From Ricinus communis (taxonomy: Eukaryota; Streptophyta; Magnoliopsida; Malpighiales; Euphorbiaceae), in NCBI RefSeq assembly GCF_019578655.1, contig NC_063256.1:5704001-5768000 (forward strand): a stretch of DNA of 64,000 bases, in the 5' to 3' direction. Under the pieces are notes generated by a model that ran no database searches, was not told the DNA's origin, and worked only from the letters and a program-made list of their open reading frames with translations. The translations under genes were made by a program, and so were the position numbers. The number at the start of each line of letters is the position of its first letter. The first letter of the stretch is position 1. Shown one piece after another: positions 26,993-41,990 of the stretch.

Positions 26993-27759
26993 CTGGAATC
27001 AGAGGGGGCAAGTCGTTCTATGAGCTCAGAAAACATCATTCATTACTTCCTTTTATAGGAAAACTAACGTGTTCGCTTGATTCTTTGAGAATTTTCTCCT
27101 GTAAATCTCATCCCATTTTTTCTCTCCCAAAGCCGGCTGTAATTTCTGAGTAGATGAGTCAAGTTATGAAATAAGGGTGTCACTTGTAGTTAGTGTGTAG
27201 TGTACATAACTCAGTTCAGGCATTTTGGTTTAGATTTAACATCTTACATTTTAAAAGAAGATTCACTATAGTAAATGGTATCGCTCTTTTCAAACTATAG
27301 TTCTTTCTCCTGCTTTTAGATTTCGTGGATGAAAAGTCCCATGGTTCTCTAAGGATTGTGCAATTATTTACGTGATGTTGGACGTTGTGTTTTGTGCTGT
27401 TTAGTTGAGGTGTCAGTGGAATTCCCCCTTGAATATTCGCTTTCCCAATTGAATAAAAAGAAATTTTAATGGGTCTGAAGATTTCCCTTGCGCAGAATGT
27501 AATGTCTCTTGTAGAATACAGTTGAATTCTTGGATTGCAAACTCCTGAATGGATTATGTGACATGTGGAGGAACGTGGTTGGGCTTTCTTAGATAGCGGA
27601 TATCAAATGGGGGTCCCTTATCCAGCCATGTCATGTGGTGCGTTGGACAGATTTTGTTTCTTTTCATAATGTTGATTTGTAAACCTCCTGTAACCTATTA
27701 CTCTTTTGCTGCCAATTTCTGCTCTCTGTTTAATCCATTTTCTTCCAAATCCACGAAAA
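26993..27759. other. GAUT 3' UTR and PSBW promoter
   Basis: Tandem genes. The left part is the probable GAUT 3' UTR. The right part carries the PSBW promoter, with a GATAAG I-box on the minus strand at 27617-27622, a motif common in light-regulated genes. No gene is seen. Confidence 0.5.
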
Positions 27760-28241
27760 ATGGCCACCATCTTTGCCAGCACTCCAACCTCATCTATCAC
27801 TCGGGCAAATTTTGTGCACAAGAGTTCATCAGGGATCACAACCTCACGTAATCTTGGTAAGAACTTTGGATTCGTCACTAACATTATATTATTGAATGAA
27901 ATTGAATTTTGTGTTGTTTAAATGCATAAACGGCACCAGACTTGCCAGCCATGGCAATGAAGCGAGGAAGCGTAAGGTGTTGTATGGATGAGCAACAAAG
28001 TAGGTCAAACAAGGGGATGAGTGCGTCGCTGATAGCATCTATATGTGGTGTAACCATGTCGAGCCCAGCCCTAGCTCTGGTGGATGAGAGATTGAGCACT
28101 GAAGGAACTGGACTGCCCTTTGGTTTGAGCAACAACCTTCTTGGTTGGATTCTGTTGGGTGTGTTTGGTCTCATCTGGTCTTTTTACACTGTTTACACTT
28201 CCACCCTTGATGACGATGAGGATTCAGGATTGTCCCTCTAG
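27760..28241 (+). CDS. PSBW: Photosystem II reaction centre W protein, chloroplast precursor
   Basis: Small single-span thylakoid protein that stabilises photosystem II dimers/supercomplexes. Two exons, 27760-27856 and 27940-28241, total 399 bp and 132 residues; the Arabidopsis precursor is about the same length. Residues 1 to about 45 form a Ser/Thr-rich stromal transit peptide. A hydrophobic lumen-type signal follows, ending in ALA at 76-78. The mature protein is 54 residues from [16 protein letters not shown], with one membrane helix around [17 protein letters not shown] and an acidic stromal tail [10 protein letters not shown]. All mature-region features match PsbW. The 83-bp intron has an ordinary GT donor; the acceptor at 27938-27939 keeps frame. 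Confidence 0.97.
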
Positions 28242-29453
28242 TGGGTGGGTGTACTGTTTGTCATAATTTCCATTATTGAAAAGAATATAGAAGAAATGCC
28301 AAGGGTTTGGCCTTTTCTTTACCATCCATTTTCACTGTTTCTTCTTTTCTTTTAGCAGTACTTCCTGTATATGTGCAATTTGTGTGCCCTGTTTTTTCTT
28401 ACCTCTCGTTACTAATATTATCTCTCCATTAATCCTTCAGTTGCTTTGATGCAATGATGTTAATGAATGAATGAGAAAGATAGTTTAATACAGGAATTAT
28501 TCAAATACCTCTTAGAAAAATACTGTACTAAAAGAAACATTGATGGTAGGAAAAACCTACTGATAATTTATGTACAACCTTAAGAAATAAGTTACTTTAC
28601 AAAACGCTAAAAATCATATCTAGATATTTAAATTTTAATGGTTTTTATTTATTTAATATTTCAATATTTAATTTAATTTAACAAACGTTTTCAATTATTT
28701 TTTAATAAAATTTATATATTTCTTATATGCAACTTCATTTAACTTCATTTATATATTTATATATATTACCCATTGATGTTTAATATTACTAAAAATAAAA
28801 TTAACATATTTTTTAAATTAATTAAAAATGAAATTATTAAAGTGGCTTGCTATAATCATAATGAACTAATGATCATGGCTATTTTTCCAAAAAGAAAATG
28901 AACTAATGGTCCATAAAAAAAGATGTTAAACGACGTCGTAGCAATAAGCTATAATAAACTAAAACATTAAACCTGGCATCTTCCACTAGCAACCCCCGTT
29001 TCGCGCGCTCACGACTGTAAGTTCTTCCCCTCTCCTGCTTACCATAATTATTGATATTACAGTTCTCGATTTGTAAAATTAGGGCTCTTAAGTTAGCATT
29101 TTGCAACTAGTGTCTTAGAACTGTACTGTTATTTCAATCATTTTATAAAAAAAGTCTTAAATATGATCTGATTTTTCATAATAATTAGATAAAATTATAA
29201 TGGCATCTTTCATTTTAACTGAAAACTAAATAATAAATGACGCGATATGACAAGAGATTCGTGCTGTTTAGTGAGCTTTTTTTTTTTTTGATTCATAGTG
29301 AACTTTTTTTAGTGACCCAGCTATTAGCAGTTTAATCTGCATATGCCACTCCACTATTTAACAATTTAGGGTTTTACAGAGGGATTAGCGTTTGTCTACT
29401 GACGGCAACGAGAACTGAAGAACACTAGAAGGATAGCAAATCCGTAAGAAGTG
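28242..29453. other. PSBW 3' UTR and promoter of the Pol III subunit gene
   Basis: AT-rich between 28560 and 28900. A more balanced stretch with ACGT cores and GCGCGC at 28920-29030 probably belongs to the promoter region. A telo-box lies at 29366-29374. No ORF of interest. Confidence 0.5.
29366..29374 (-). promoter_or_regulatory. Telo-box before the Pol III subunit gene
   Basis: TTAGGGTTT (AAACCCTAA on the other strand) lies 80 bp before the ATG. Telo-boxes are frequent in promoters of plant translation and ribosome-biogenesis genes. Confidence 0.5.
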
Positions 29454-30112
29454 ATGTTCTATCTAAGCGAAATAGAACACACTTTGCGTTTACCTCCTTC
29501 CCTTCTTAGCCTGCCTCTTCAAGATGCTGTTAAGAAAGAGCTTGAGATTATCTTTTTAGATAAGGTTTGGTTTTTTCTCTTTTCTTTCTGTTCTTTTTAA
29601 ATATCTTTTATTTTCTGTTTTGATGTATATTTGTTTGTTATGAAGGTTATTGCAAATTTGGGGCTATGCATTTCAGTGTATGACGTCACACATATTGATG
29701 GTGGCTTTATATTTCCTGGAGATGGTGCGTCTACATATACGGTATAGTGGAATCACAACATGTCTTTCTCTTCTCTGTGTTTCTTTTACGTTTTGGGCCT
29801 TTCAATTGTAGTGAGTGCTAAGTCTACTTTTTAATGCAATATTCATTATTTTTCTTTCCTAGACTGTAGGATAGGAGTTACCAGAATACATAAGGGATAT
29901 TTGACCCTTACAATCAATGGAAAATTTGACATCACTACGAGAACTTAGCTCATCGGTATAGAAAAGAAGTGATGTGGCAAATAGAGTCTTGATAAGTTAC
30001 TCGTGATGTCTCAAAGAGAGGTGACATTTTGAAATCATTGGATATATTGGTGCTAGAGCTAAGAGGGTGAGACCTTTGTCCAGTTTAGATGTTTCTAGGT
30101 AGTTTGTTTATT

Positions 30113-30171
<59 letters not shown>

Positions 30172-31807
30172 GATTACTATTATTATTACTACTACTTCTA
30201 TTATCATACAGTTTAATTCAGAGGGGAGTAGGCTCTCAAATTTGATTATGTATCAACTAACTTTGTTTTATTGCTTGTTTTGGTGATAATTACATAGCAT
30301 TCTATCATGTTATGTTGAACGGGTAGATATGATGCATTAAATTGATCCTTTTTTTTGGCTAGTATTGCCTGAACGATCCACAGTTCTTTCATAAAATGTG
30401 TTGTTTCACTTGATTTGTAATTCTGGCAGGTGAGATTTAGAATAGTCGTGTTTCGTCCATTTGTAGGAGAGATAATTGTTGCAAAACTTAAAGAATCTAA
30501 CAATGATGGTTTGCGCTGTAAGTACTTCTATATGTATCTTTCAACTCTATCTCTTCTGCAACACAAGCTTTATCATTTTAAAAGTGATACTGTGGCACAA
30601 GTAACCCAACTGGGTGCTATAGAAATTATTGGAATTATTTGGCATCTGAGTTTTAAGTGTTTGACTAAGGGATGCATTAAGTGAACAAATGCTTCTCTTT
30701 TTTTTTTCTTTAAGATGAAAGAGTTCAGCAAAATGAAACTTACTAGTCTATAAGGATTATAAGTTTCCTCCTCATTGCAACAGTTAATCCGATATCTTTC
30801 TTTTCTTGAATTCCATTTCATGTCATTGGTTCAAGCTATAACTGTGCAGTCCATGGATACTGATCTTGAACCCATAATCAACAGTGTCACTCGGATTTTT
30901 TGATGATATATACATACCATCCCATCGTTTGCCAAAGCCATCTTATTCCCAGCAGGATCCTGAGAATAGGTAAGACTAATATCGTTTTGCCAAGCTTCCC
31001 TATTTCCGCTTCTGGTACAACCTTACTTGTCATTGTCATTGTAATCATTTACTTCATAGGTGTTTCAGTACAAATTCTTTTTAAGAAAACTCTAGAAAAT
31101 TTCAGATATCAGGCTATTTGGATTTGGGAATTTGTTTCGGAAGACAATAAAATGGAGTTCAATATTGATGGCTTAGATGAGGTATATCATGACACTGATA
31201 TAGTTATGCTTCGAGTTAATACTTTGAGAAAGTTTATTCTGACTTCTGGTTTCAAATGACAGATCAAGTTTCGTGTTGACAGCGTAAAGTATCCTCCAGT
31301 TCCACTTGAGCAACAAGAAAAGCCGTTTGCTCCTATGGTGATAACAGTGAGTTTATCATTCAGATTTTCATTACATCACTATCTATTGCCTTTGGGAGTG
31401 TCATTACTTGATGCCTTTGCGGGTGTAGTAGAATTATGGCAGAAGATGAATTTAATAGCAGCTCGAAGTATTAAATGGTTATGTAAATGATTTTGTTCCC
31501 TTCCTTTTCATATCCCAATTTAAATCATGATCTTCTCTCTGAGATAAGTTGCTTAATATCCTTAAGCAATACTAAGATGATAGCATACTCATTCCTAAAG
31601 GTAATTATATATTTAGTTGATCTCTTTGATGACTGATGACACTTTTATCGTCTCCGTCTGGAACATGGGATAAATTTTACCTTTAGAGTGCTATTCTTAA
31701 ATTTCATCCCCTTAAGGAGAAGTACTTCTCAGTGACTATCTAATCTGATTTTGGTCATGCAGGGATCTATTGATGATGAAGGTTTAGGCCCTGTTTCATG
31801 GTGGTGA
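29454..31807 (+). CDS. NRPC7: RNA polymerase III Rpb7-like subunit (RPC25/RPC8)
   Basis: Stalk subunit of RNA polymerase III, the partner of Rpc17, needed for initiation on tRNA and 5S genes. Seven exons: 29454-29564, 29646-29741, 30430-30517, 30885-30969, 31106-31181, 31263-31346, 31763-31807. The total is 585 bp, 194 residues, with all junctions in frame. The N-terminal Rpb7 domain includes MFYLSEIEHTLRLPP, the turn VIANLGLCISVYDVTHI and FPGDG (about residues 57-61). The C-terminal OB domain includes FRIVVFRPFVGEIIVAKLK, LSLGFFDDIYIP, WIWEF and IKFRVDSV, and the chain ends GLGPVSWW. That ending and spacing match human RPC8, not Pol II Rpb7. Intron 2 contains a compound microsatellite. A human/yeast homologue is about 204-212 residues. 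Confidence 0.93.
30110..30171. repeat. Compound (TTC)n(TTA)n microsatellite
   Basis: About 10 TTC units pass directly into about 10 TTA units, inside intron 2 of the Pol III subunit gene; an imperfect ATT/ACT tail continues to about 30200. Confidence 0.9.
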
Positions 31808-33082
31808 TGCAGGAAAAATTTGGAAATTGTAGCTTATCTTATCTTTTCTTTGGATTCAGGTGGTTGGGGTGGAACATTCATGCAATGGTTAATCAACCCT
31901 GTAAAAAGAGTTATAATTTAAAAGCTTGGAGAGAAATTTCTTCTTTTTCATTGTAGAGGTTAAGATTCTTTTTTCTTTTATTAATTTCCTATCCTTTATG
32001 TCAAACCAGAAACTCTCATTTTTCATTGTTTTTTTTAAAAAATAAAATAAAAAGAGTCTCTGGTTCGTTTGTTAGTAGGGTGGATCGGCGGACCCAAGTG
32101 GGGGCAAGTGAAGGCTGAAGCCTGTATTGACTTTTTCTTTTTACCTTTTTAAGAAAGGAAGGGATTTTGATAGAGTTAAAAACTAGGCTTTGGTTCTTGA
32201 CCCTTATCTGTTGCCTCTGTTTACAGAACTAGGTTCTCATATCTAGCAGTATACATACTCGTAATTTGATGGCTAAGATGTGAATAGAACTGGTATAAGT
32301 TTTCAGCTGCATCACCTTCTGCGGTGTTAAATATTTCTATGTTCATAAAAGTGAAATTCTAAGCAAAGACTTGCTGGGGGGAAGTGATGCAAAAATGAGT
32401 TCTTGGTCATTCACACTGAAACTGAAGGCTGCTATATATTAAGTACAAAAGCCAAAACAATGGGTTAGCGGTGTCAATTGCCAATGTCAATGAGTGGTTT
32501 CATTATATGTTTTAGCCGACATATTTCATTTCTAGACCATACAGCTATGCCTATTTACTTGTGATTCGTTAAATTTTGTGCATTGACATGCCTGAATGTA
32601 AGAAAGACGGTATCCTATAATTTTTGCTGGTGCGTTAAGAAACTCAGTGAGCAAATACTTGGGTCCTTGGGGATTTTATCTTCAGATCATATTTGGTTAT
32701 TTGTGATTGATCATATTTCTAGAGGCTGTTATGCACTGCACCTGTTGGCTCCCGCGAACAACAGCGGTTTAACAATGGTCAATGATTTAAGATCAGCAAT
32801 CGAACAATAAAATTTCGGGTTAAGATAGCATTGACATAAAAAAATAAAAAATCTCATTTAGATGTATTACTAAATTATAATTCTGAAAAATACGATATAT
32901 GATGGTAATTATTAATTAATTTTTAACTTTTGAAGAAAGAAGACCTAAGAATTCCGCAAGCACCTTAAAGACGACCCCACATCATGAACGGTCTAGAAAT
33001 CTTCTCATTCTACAACCCCCGAAAGGTATATTTATTTCTCTTCACAGAAAATCCCACCAATATTTTTTCTTTTTAAAAAAAA
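31808..33082. other. Intergenic: Pol III subunit 3' UTR and GR promoter
   Basis: No gene is seen. The ORF at 32583-32810 has no recognisable domain. A likely TATA element for the GR gene, TATATTTA, lies at 33027-33034, about 50 bp before the start codon. Confidence 0.5.
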
Positions 33083-37108
<4,026 letters not shown>

Positions 37109-38677
37109 TTGGTGTATTGCTGTATTATACAGCAACTCCTTTATGGTGCGGATGGTTTCGTACAACTTATTTTACATATTAATGGTTTGTAGATATCATC
37201 TATTAATTTCTTCCCGAGTACAAAATAGGAAGTAAATTATTTGGCTATGGGATGCATGTTACTAGCAAGCCTGATCTTCTGCATTTAGTTATCTTCGCTA
37301 GAATTTTATCCTGTTGAGACTAGTTTTTGCTAAGGCCATTTCCAGCAGACATGCAAAGATAAGAGACATTAAACAGTTTGTATGACAGCCCCTCAATCTT
37401 CTCCTGGAAAGATTGTTAGAATAAAATAGATCAGCTGGTATCTTTAAAGCTGTTTGAAAATCTCTGTAGCTCACCCTAATCAACTAAAGGGTTAATTATT
37501 CTATTGGTTTTCATGCGTTAATAAATCTGAACCAACTGGGCAGGTTGTACTGTGAAAAAGTTGCGGAACAGTGACCTGGATGCTGCCATGTGGTGATGAT
37601 GATGCCTAAATGGTAGGCTTGTCCTGTTGGGAGGAATGAGCGAAAGAGTTCAGCTGTTTAGAAGGAGCAAGGAGCGTGTATCATAATCATATGGATGGCT
37701 TCCAAACATGAGAATGAGGAGCAGCGACTGGAACTGAGATCCTTTTTGAAATATTTTTGGTCGTAATTTATTTCTTTTTGCTTTCACAGAAAACACTTTT
37801 TCATTAGTTACACTTATAGATGAATAATGTATTTCTCCTTCCCTCTCCATCCATGCTTGGTGTGCTGGTAAATTTGTTATTGCTGCTTACATGCTTTTAT
37901 TAAATTCTGGCCCGAATGCTTTTGGAACGTCTCGCGAAATTGCTAAAACTTTTAATCAGTGATGTCAATGATGCTATTTTACTTGATGAGAGCCGGGTGG
38001 AAGAAGTGCCATCTTTTATCTCTTATGCTGCTCGATATCATAATATACTTTTTCCTTATTTAATATCAACAGGCCACCCTACTCTTATTTATGCAATTTA
38101 TAATCATGTTACGTCAACTTTTGACTAAGATTTATCCAGTCTATAATCTAAATACTAGGTGCAAATTACGTCTCAGGTATTCATAAGGAAAGCATTTGTA
38201 ACCATAAACTTTAAACATACTTATCATAGCAAAAGTCGAAAAGTTTTTTCATCAAATAGCAAAAAGTAAGCCAAAATATCTGAGATGCAGCACCAGCAAT
38301 TACATTACTGATATACAACTTTATTGCGTTAAACCCCTCGGCATCCAAAACTGAGTCTATAAAACCCCTAAAAGATTTGATTGTCAATTAATATAAAGAC
38401 AAAATTTAGTAGGGTGATGTATAACTGGAAAATTCAAAATCAAACAACTACAATAACTCCCCAGATCATCACATGCAGCTCTAAGCAACGCTACAAGGCA
38501 ATCTTTAATTCACTAATGTTCGCCGATCAACTCAATGCCCCAAAAGGGAAAAAAAGACAAAAAAAGAGATACATGAACCACCTTCCAGTTGTATAAATAT
38601 GAATTTGGCTTCATCAAAGGTGCCAAGCAATGCAACAGTAGAGGACAAAACAAACATAACTTCATCGTATATTTGCC
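37109..38677. other. Convergent intergenic region, GR and UTP18 3' ends
   Basis: It contains the 3' UTRs of both genes. An unassigned 70-codon plus-strand ORF lies at 37916-38128 (see findings). Nothing else is recognisable. Confidence 0.5.
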
Positions 38678-40378
38678 CTATGCATGCTGGTAATGATGCA
38701 GCTTGTACAACAACACTTTCCCAGCAGCATTTCCTACTGCCATGAATCCTCCACCAGGACTGAAATCCAAACAACGGGGAAAATGCAAGGTCGTGTTCCC
38801 AGGAGGCCAGTTAGAGAACACAGTATATGACGGGAGATGGATCAACTTTAAACTGTTCTTCTTCATGTGCGAACAAATAGCTAGTATTTGAGCATCGTTA
38901 CTAAATTTCATAAAATCCACCTTAGTGGTCAAATTATCTATTGTCTTGATTGGTTTTCTGTTCCCACCTAAAAAAAGCTCGTTGTTGTAGACATTCACTA
39001 TCCCACCGTCCGAACCAGCAGCAAACAAGCTCCCATTTGGGGAAGCGGAAAGCGCTGTGCCATTTATACAGCCTTCATCAACAGCCTTATGAATGCACGT
39101 CCTTGTCCTCAAATCCCAGTGGTAGACTTGTCCATCGCCTCCGTGGCTCAGTAATTGCTGTCCATTACCAGAAAAAGCCAAAGCACGAGCAGTCCCATTC
39201 ATCTTTAGAGTTCCAATGAGTTCCTTTGTTTTGGATGACACCAACAAGATATAACCTTCATTCCCCACGAAGGCAATTGTACTAGAATCTGGTGACACCT
39301 CAAAAAATTCCAAGCTCTTCTCCTCCCTGCCAACCAGGGGGCCAATTTTATCAACTTTAGCATTCACCAAATCAAAGCTGTAAAAGAACTTTCTTCTTCC
39401 TGCTATAATCACCTGTGAACCATCAGGCAAGAAAGATGCCTTGCGAATGGGGCAATCATCAATGAAGATGCTTTGTATTTTTGTGTTCCGCTTCCCATCA
39501 ATCTGAAAAAACCTGAGTCTCCGATCCAATCCAGCAGCAAGTAGCAACTGTGCATTCCGATGGAACTGAACTGAATTTATTGGACCATTTGATGCTTCCT
39601 GAGCATTTGCATCTACAAGTCTCGAGTACTCGAGGATCCCAGGCAACAATTTTTTCCTGCTCTTCACTACAAGATCTTCATTAGTTCGAAAAACATCATC
39701 AAAAGTTTCAGCAACTTCATAACCACGTGCAGTCACAATGCCATTTTCTTCATCTGAAGATTCATCGTCATATGAACCATTATTTCTTGACTGTAAATCC
39801 AGCCGGGCCCATTCAGTGCCTGGATTTAGCTTAGCATGATGAGCCCTTAATCTAGCAACATATTCCCGACCTGAAATCAAGTTCTCACTGTCCTCCTTCC
39901 TCAGTTTTCTTAGTCTATTAGTGTGAGCAATATCAATTGTAGTCTTTGCCTCTTCCTCATCAACCCAGACAGGCTTTCGCTGTCTGGGTTCCTCGTCAAC
40001 GTCACTTTTCTCAAGGACTTCAGATTCCTCTTTATAAACACACAGTTCAGTACTAGCTGAACGATCCACAAAGAACAAAGCAGAACCATTTTCAACCTCA
40101 TCATGGGCCTTCTCCTCCTCATCATTTCCAAATTCAATAGGGGAGTATAGGGATCCAAATAAAAAGTTCTCCAGCCTTTTCATTTCCTTTCCTTCATCAA
40201 CTTCCAACTGCTCTTCCTTTTCTCTCCTTCTCTTTTTTGCCCTCGACATAGCCAGTTCAGAGTCTCTTCCATCCTCATTATTCTCTTCATTCCCTTCCAT
40301 AAATGCAGGTCCATCCGTCTCCTCTTTTTTAGTCTTGACTCTGTTTTTAGAGCCCACATTTTGAGAAATCAAACTCAT
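38678..40378 (-). CDS. UTP18: U3 snoRNA-associated protein 18 homologue (WD40)
   Basis: Nucleolar WD-repeat component of the UTP-B part of the small-subunit processome, which cleaves 18S rRNA precursor. One uninterrupted coding exon of 566 residues. The N-terminal 240 residues are highly charged, with basic KKRRREKEE and acidic stretches. A beta-propeller follows from about 260, with GPINSVQFHRNAQLLLAAG, GRRKFFYSFDL, VSPDSSTIAFVG, HGGDGQVYHWDLRTRTC, GSDGGIVNVY and LDFSPGGGFMAVGNAAGKV as repeat cores. An acceptor (TTTGCAG) on the minus strand ends at 40393, 14 nt before the ATG, so an intron in the 5' UTR is likely. Length and architecture match plant UTP18 homologues. Confidence 0.94.
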   Translation of the reverse strand: MSLISQNVGSKNRVKTKKEETDGPAFMEGNEENNEDGRDSELAMSRAKKRRREKEEQLEVDEGKEMKRLENFLFGSLYSPIEFGNDEEEKAHDEVENGSALFFVDRSASTELCVYKEESEVLEKSDVDEEPRQRKPVWVDEEEAKTTIDIAHTNRLRKLRKEDSENLISGREYVARLRAHHAKLNPGTEWARLDLQSRNNGSYDDESSDEENGIVTARGYEVAETFDDVFRTNEDLVVKSRKKLLPGILEYSRLVDANAQEASNGPINSVQFHRNAQLLLAAGLDRRLRFFQIDGKRNTKIQSIFIDDCPIRKASFLPDGSQVIIAGRRKFFYSFDLVNAKVDKIGPLVGREEKSLEFFEVSPDSSTIAFVGNEGYILLVSSKTKELIGTLKMNGTARALAFSGNGQQLLSHGGDGQVYHWDLRTRTCIHKAVDEGCINGTALSASPNGSLFAAGSDGGIVNVYNNELFLGGNRKPIKTIDNLTTKVDFMKFSNDAQILAICSHMKKNSLKLIHLPSYTVFSNWPPGNTTLHFPRCLDFSPGGGFMAVGNAAGKVLLYKLHHYQHA

Positions 40379-40992
40379 CGCTTTCTCACTGCCTGCAAAT
40401 TGAAACCCAATTCAGAGGAACTTCTATAAAACTTGTAACAAGCTAAATATCCCTTATTTTGGAGATAGTATAAACAAACTAAAGCATAATCTATTCCAAG
40501 ACCTACTCCACCAATGTAGGATAAAATGAAAGATTAAAAGAGTTGCAGAACTCCAGCATTTACAAATACATAAAATCTATCCAGTGCCCAGAAAAACAGC
40601 TCAAATGAATAATGAAGCACACAACACACGCTCAAGAAAATTTAAGCCTAATTAGCTACCTTGATGCTGTTAATGAGTATAGATAATTAGAAATGCAAGT
40701 ATAAACATCAATTAACAATCTAGTTACCGTATCCCATCAAAATGAATACACCTTTCTCAAACCCCTAACCTCTTATCTAACCAATTTATACCATAAAGAA
40801 AAAGCGCTTTTCAGACAAACAAAACCCAACAAACCACTCGGTTTCTGAAGAACTTTCTGTATTAGGAGAACGACGCCGGTTGGATTTCACAAGACGAACG
40901 ATAATAAGTAACGGCTGGGGAGTTCCTCAAAAGAAAAATAAAACAAAACAAAAAGGTAACGGCTGAGGAGAGGGGAGAGGGGATGAAAGGGG

Positions 40993-41073
40993 TTAGGGTT
41001 TTAGCCTTCTCTTTCACAATTCTCACCAACTCAATTCTGCAACTTCTGGGCCTAATCATTATGAATTTGGGCC
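40993..41073 (-). promoter_or_regulatory. Telo-box and two site II elements before UTP18
   Basis: On the plus strand TTAGGGTTT is at 40993-41001, and TGGGCC occurs at 41047-41052 and 41068-41073. Telo-box plus site II (TCP-bound) is the characteristic pair of plant ribosome-biogenesis promoters. The ATG lies 615 bp away, with a probable 5' UTR intron between. Confidence 0.6.
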
Positions 41074-41210
41074 TACAACCCGCTAACATTCGGTGTTCAC
41101 TTATAAATAAATTTGGTTTTCATTTTTTTTTTCAATAATTAATCAATTTCTTAAGGAAAATAACATTTCAATTAATTACTTATCTATAATATATATAAGA
41201 TTTTAATTTA

Positions 41211-41990
41211 ATTAAGGGTTTTTTTTTCCATAAAGGGACAGGCAACAACCTAGAAAAACACATTAAACATAACATAAATGAGGGAAAGAGACACCCCTCA
41301 AATTTTACAGAAGCGACTCCTGTCAAGCGGGAGGGGTTATCGACACAATTGAGCACCCATGGGCAACTTCAAAGCTTTCGTTAGTCAGGTATTCTGCACG
41401 AGAATTGCTTTTTCTGTAAATGTGCTTGCCACACACCATCGGATTATGACTCAAAAAATCCTTAACCTCTTACAAAAGAGAGCAAAAATTACCGGGGACC
41501 ATAGCCTTATTGGTAAGCATATCAAACAACCAAGTTTCACCTGGAGCTCAACCTGTCTAACATTGCAATCCCATGCCAACTTTAGACCATAATACACCCT
41601 CTATAACTCGGCCATAAGAACTCTGAAACTACCCAAGTTTGCCATAAACCAGTTATCAACCGACCATCATGAGATTGAAGAACACCACTAGAGGCGGCAC
41701 GACCAAAACTTTGCCTCAAGGCTCCGTTTGTATTAACCCATCCAACATCAAGAGGATTTCTACCAATAAACACGTCCTTATAAGTCCTCTCGACTTTCTT
41801 GGACAAACACGTAGCATTACTAGCTTCCAGAAAGTAAAGAGCTTTAGCAATAATAGAAACAACTGAGTTAGGAGGATGCGAGAAATTCTCATCGAAAATA
41901 TTAAAATTATGATTTTTCAAAATCATCCAGCAATAAATAGCAAACAGGGTCGACCAATCCACCGAAAAAACAATTATTGATTAAGGGTTT
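41211..41990 (-). mobile_element. 5'-truncated LINE retrotransposon insertion (RNase H end), dead
   Basis: Exact 11-bp target duplication ATTAAGGGTTT at 41211-41221 and 41980-41990. Inside, read on the minus strand, the element starts in coding sequence and ends in a poly(A) (T run at 41219-41227). The body of about 760 bp encodes the C-terminal part of a plant non-LTR retrotransposon: VDWSTLFAIYCWMILKNHN, then an RNase H domain with GWVNTNGALRQSFGRAASSG, VLQSHDGRLITGL and, after a frame change and a TAG, AEL...VYYGLKLAWD. It is therefore non-functional and was never complete. Tail-end residues such as YRKSNSRAEYLTN match the usual terminus of these RNase H domains. The short, exact duplication implies a fairly recent insertion. 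Confidence 0.85.

Noticed and set aside
32974..32986. Sequence resembling the plant snRNA upstream element
   Set aside because: Two mismatches, wrong distance to a TATA box, and the position fits the GR promoter.
37590..37740. C/D snoRNA-like boxes (TGATGATGA at 37594-37602, CTGA at 37735-37738)
   Set aside because: Spacing is too long, there is no terminal stem and no C'/D' pair; chance matches.
40862..41089. Minus-strand ORF upstream of UTP18
   Set aside because: Falls in the UTP18 promoter/leader with telo-box and site II motifs; no homology seen.
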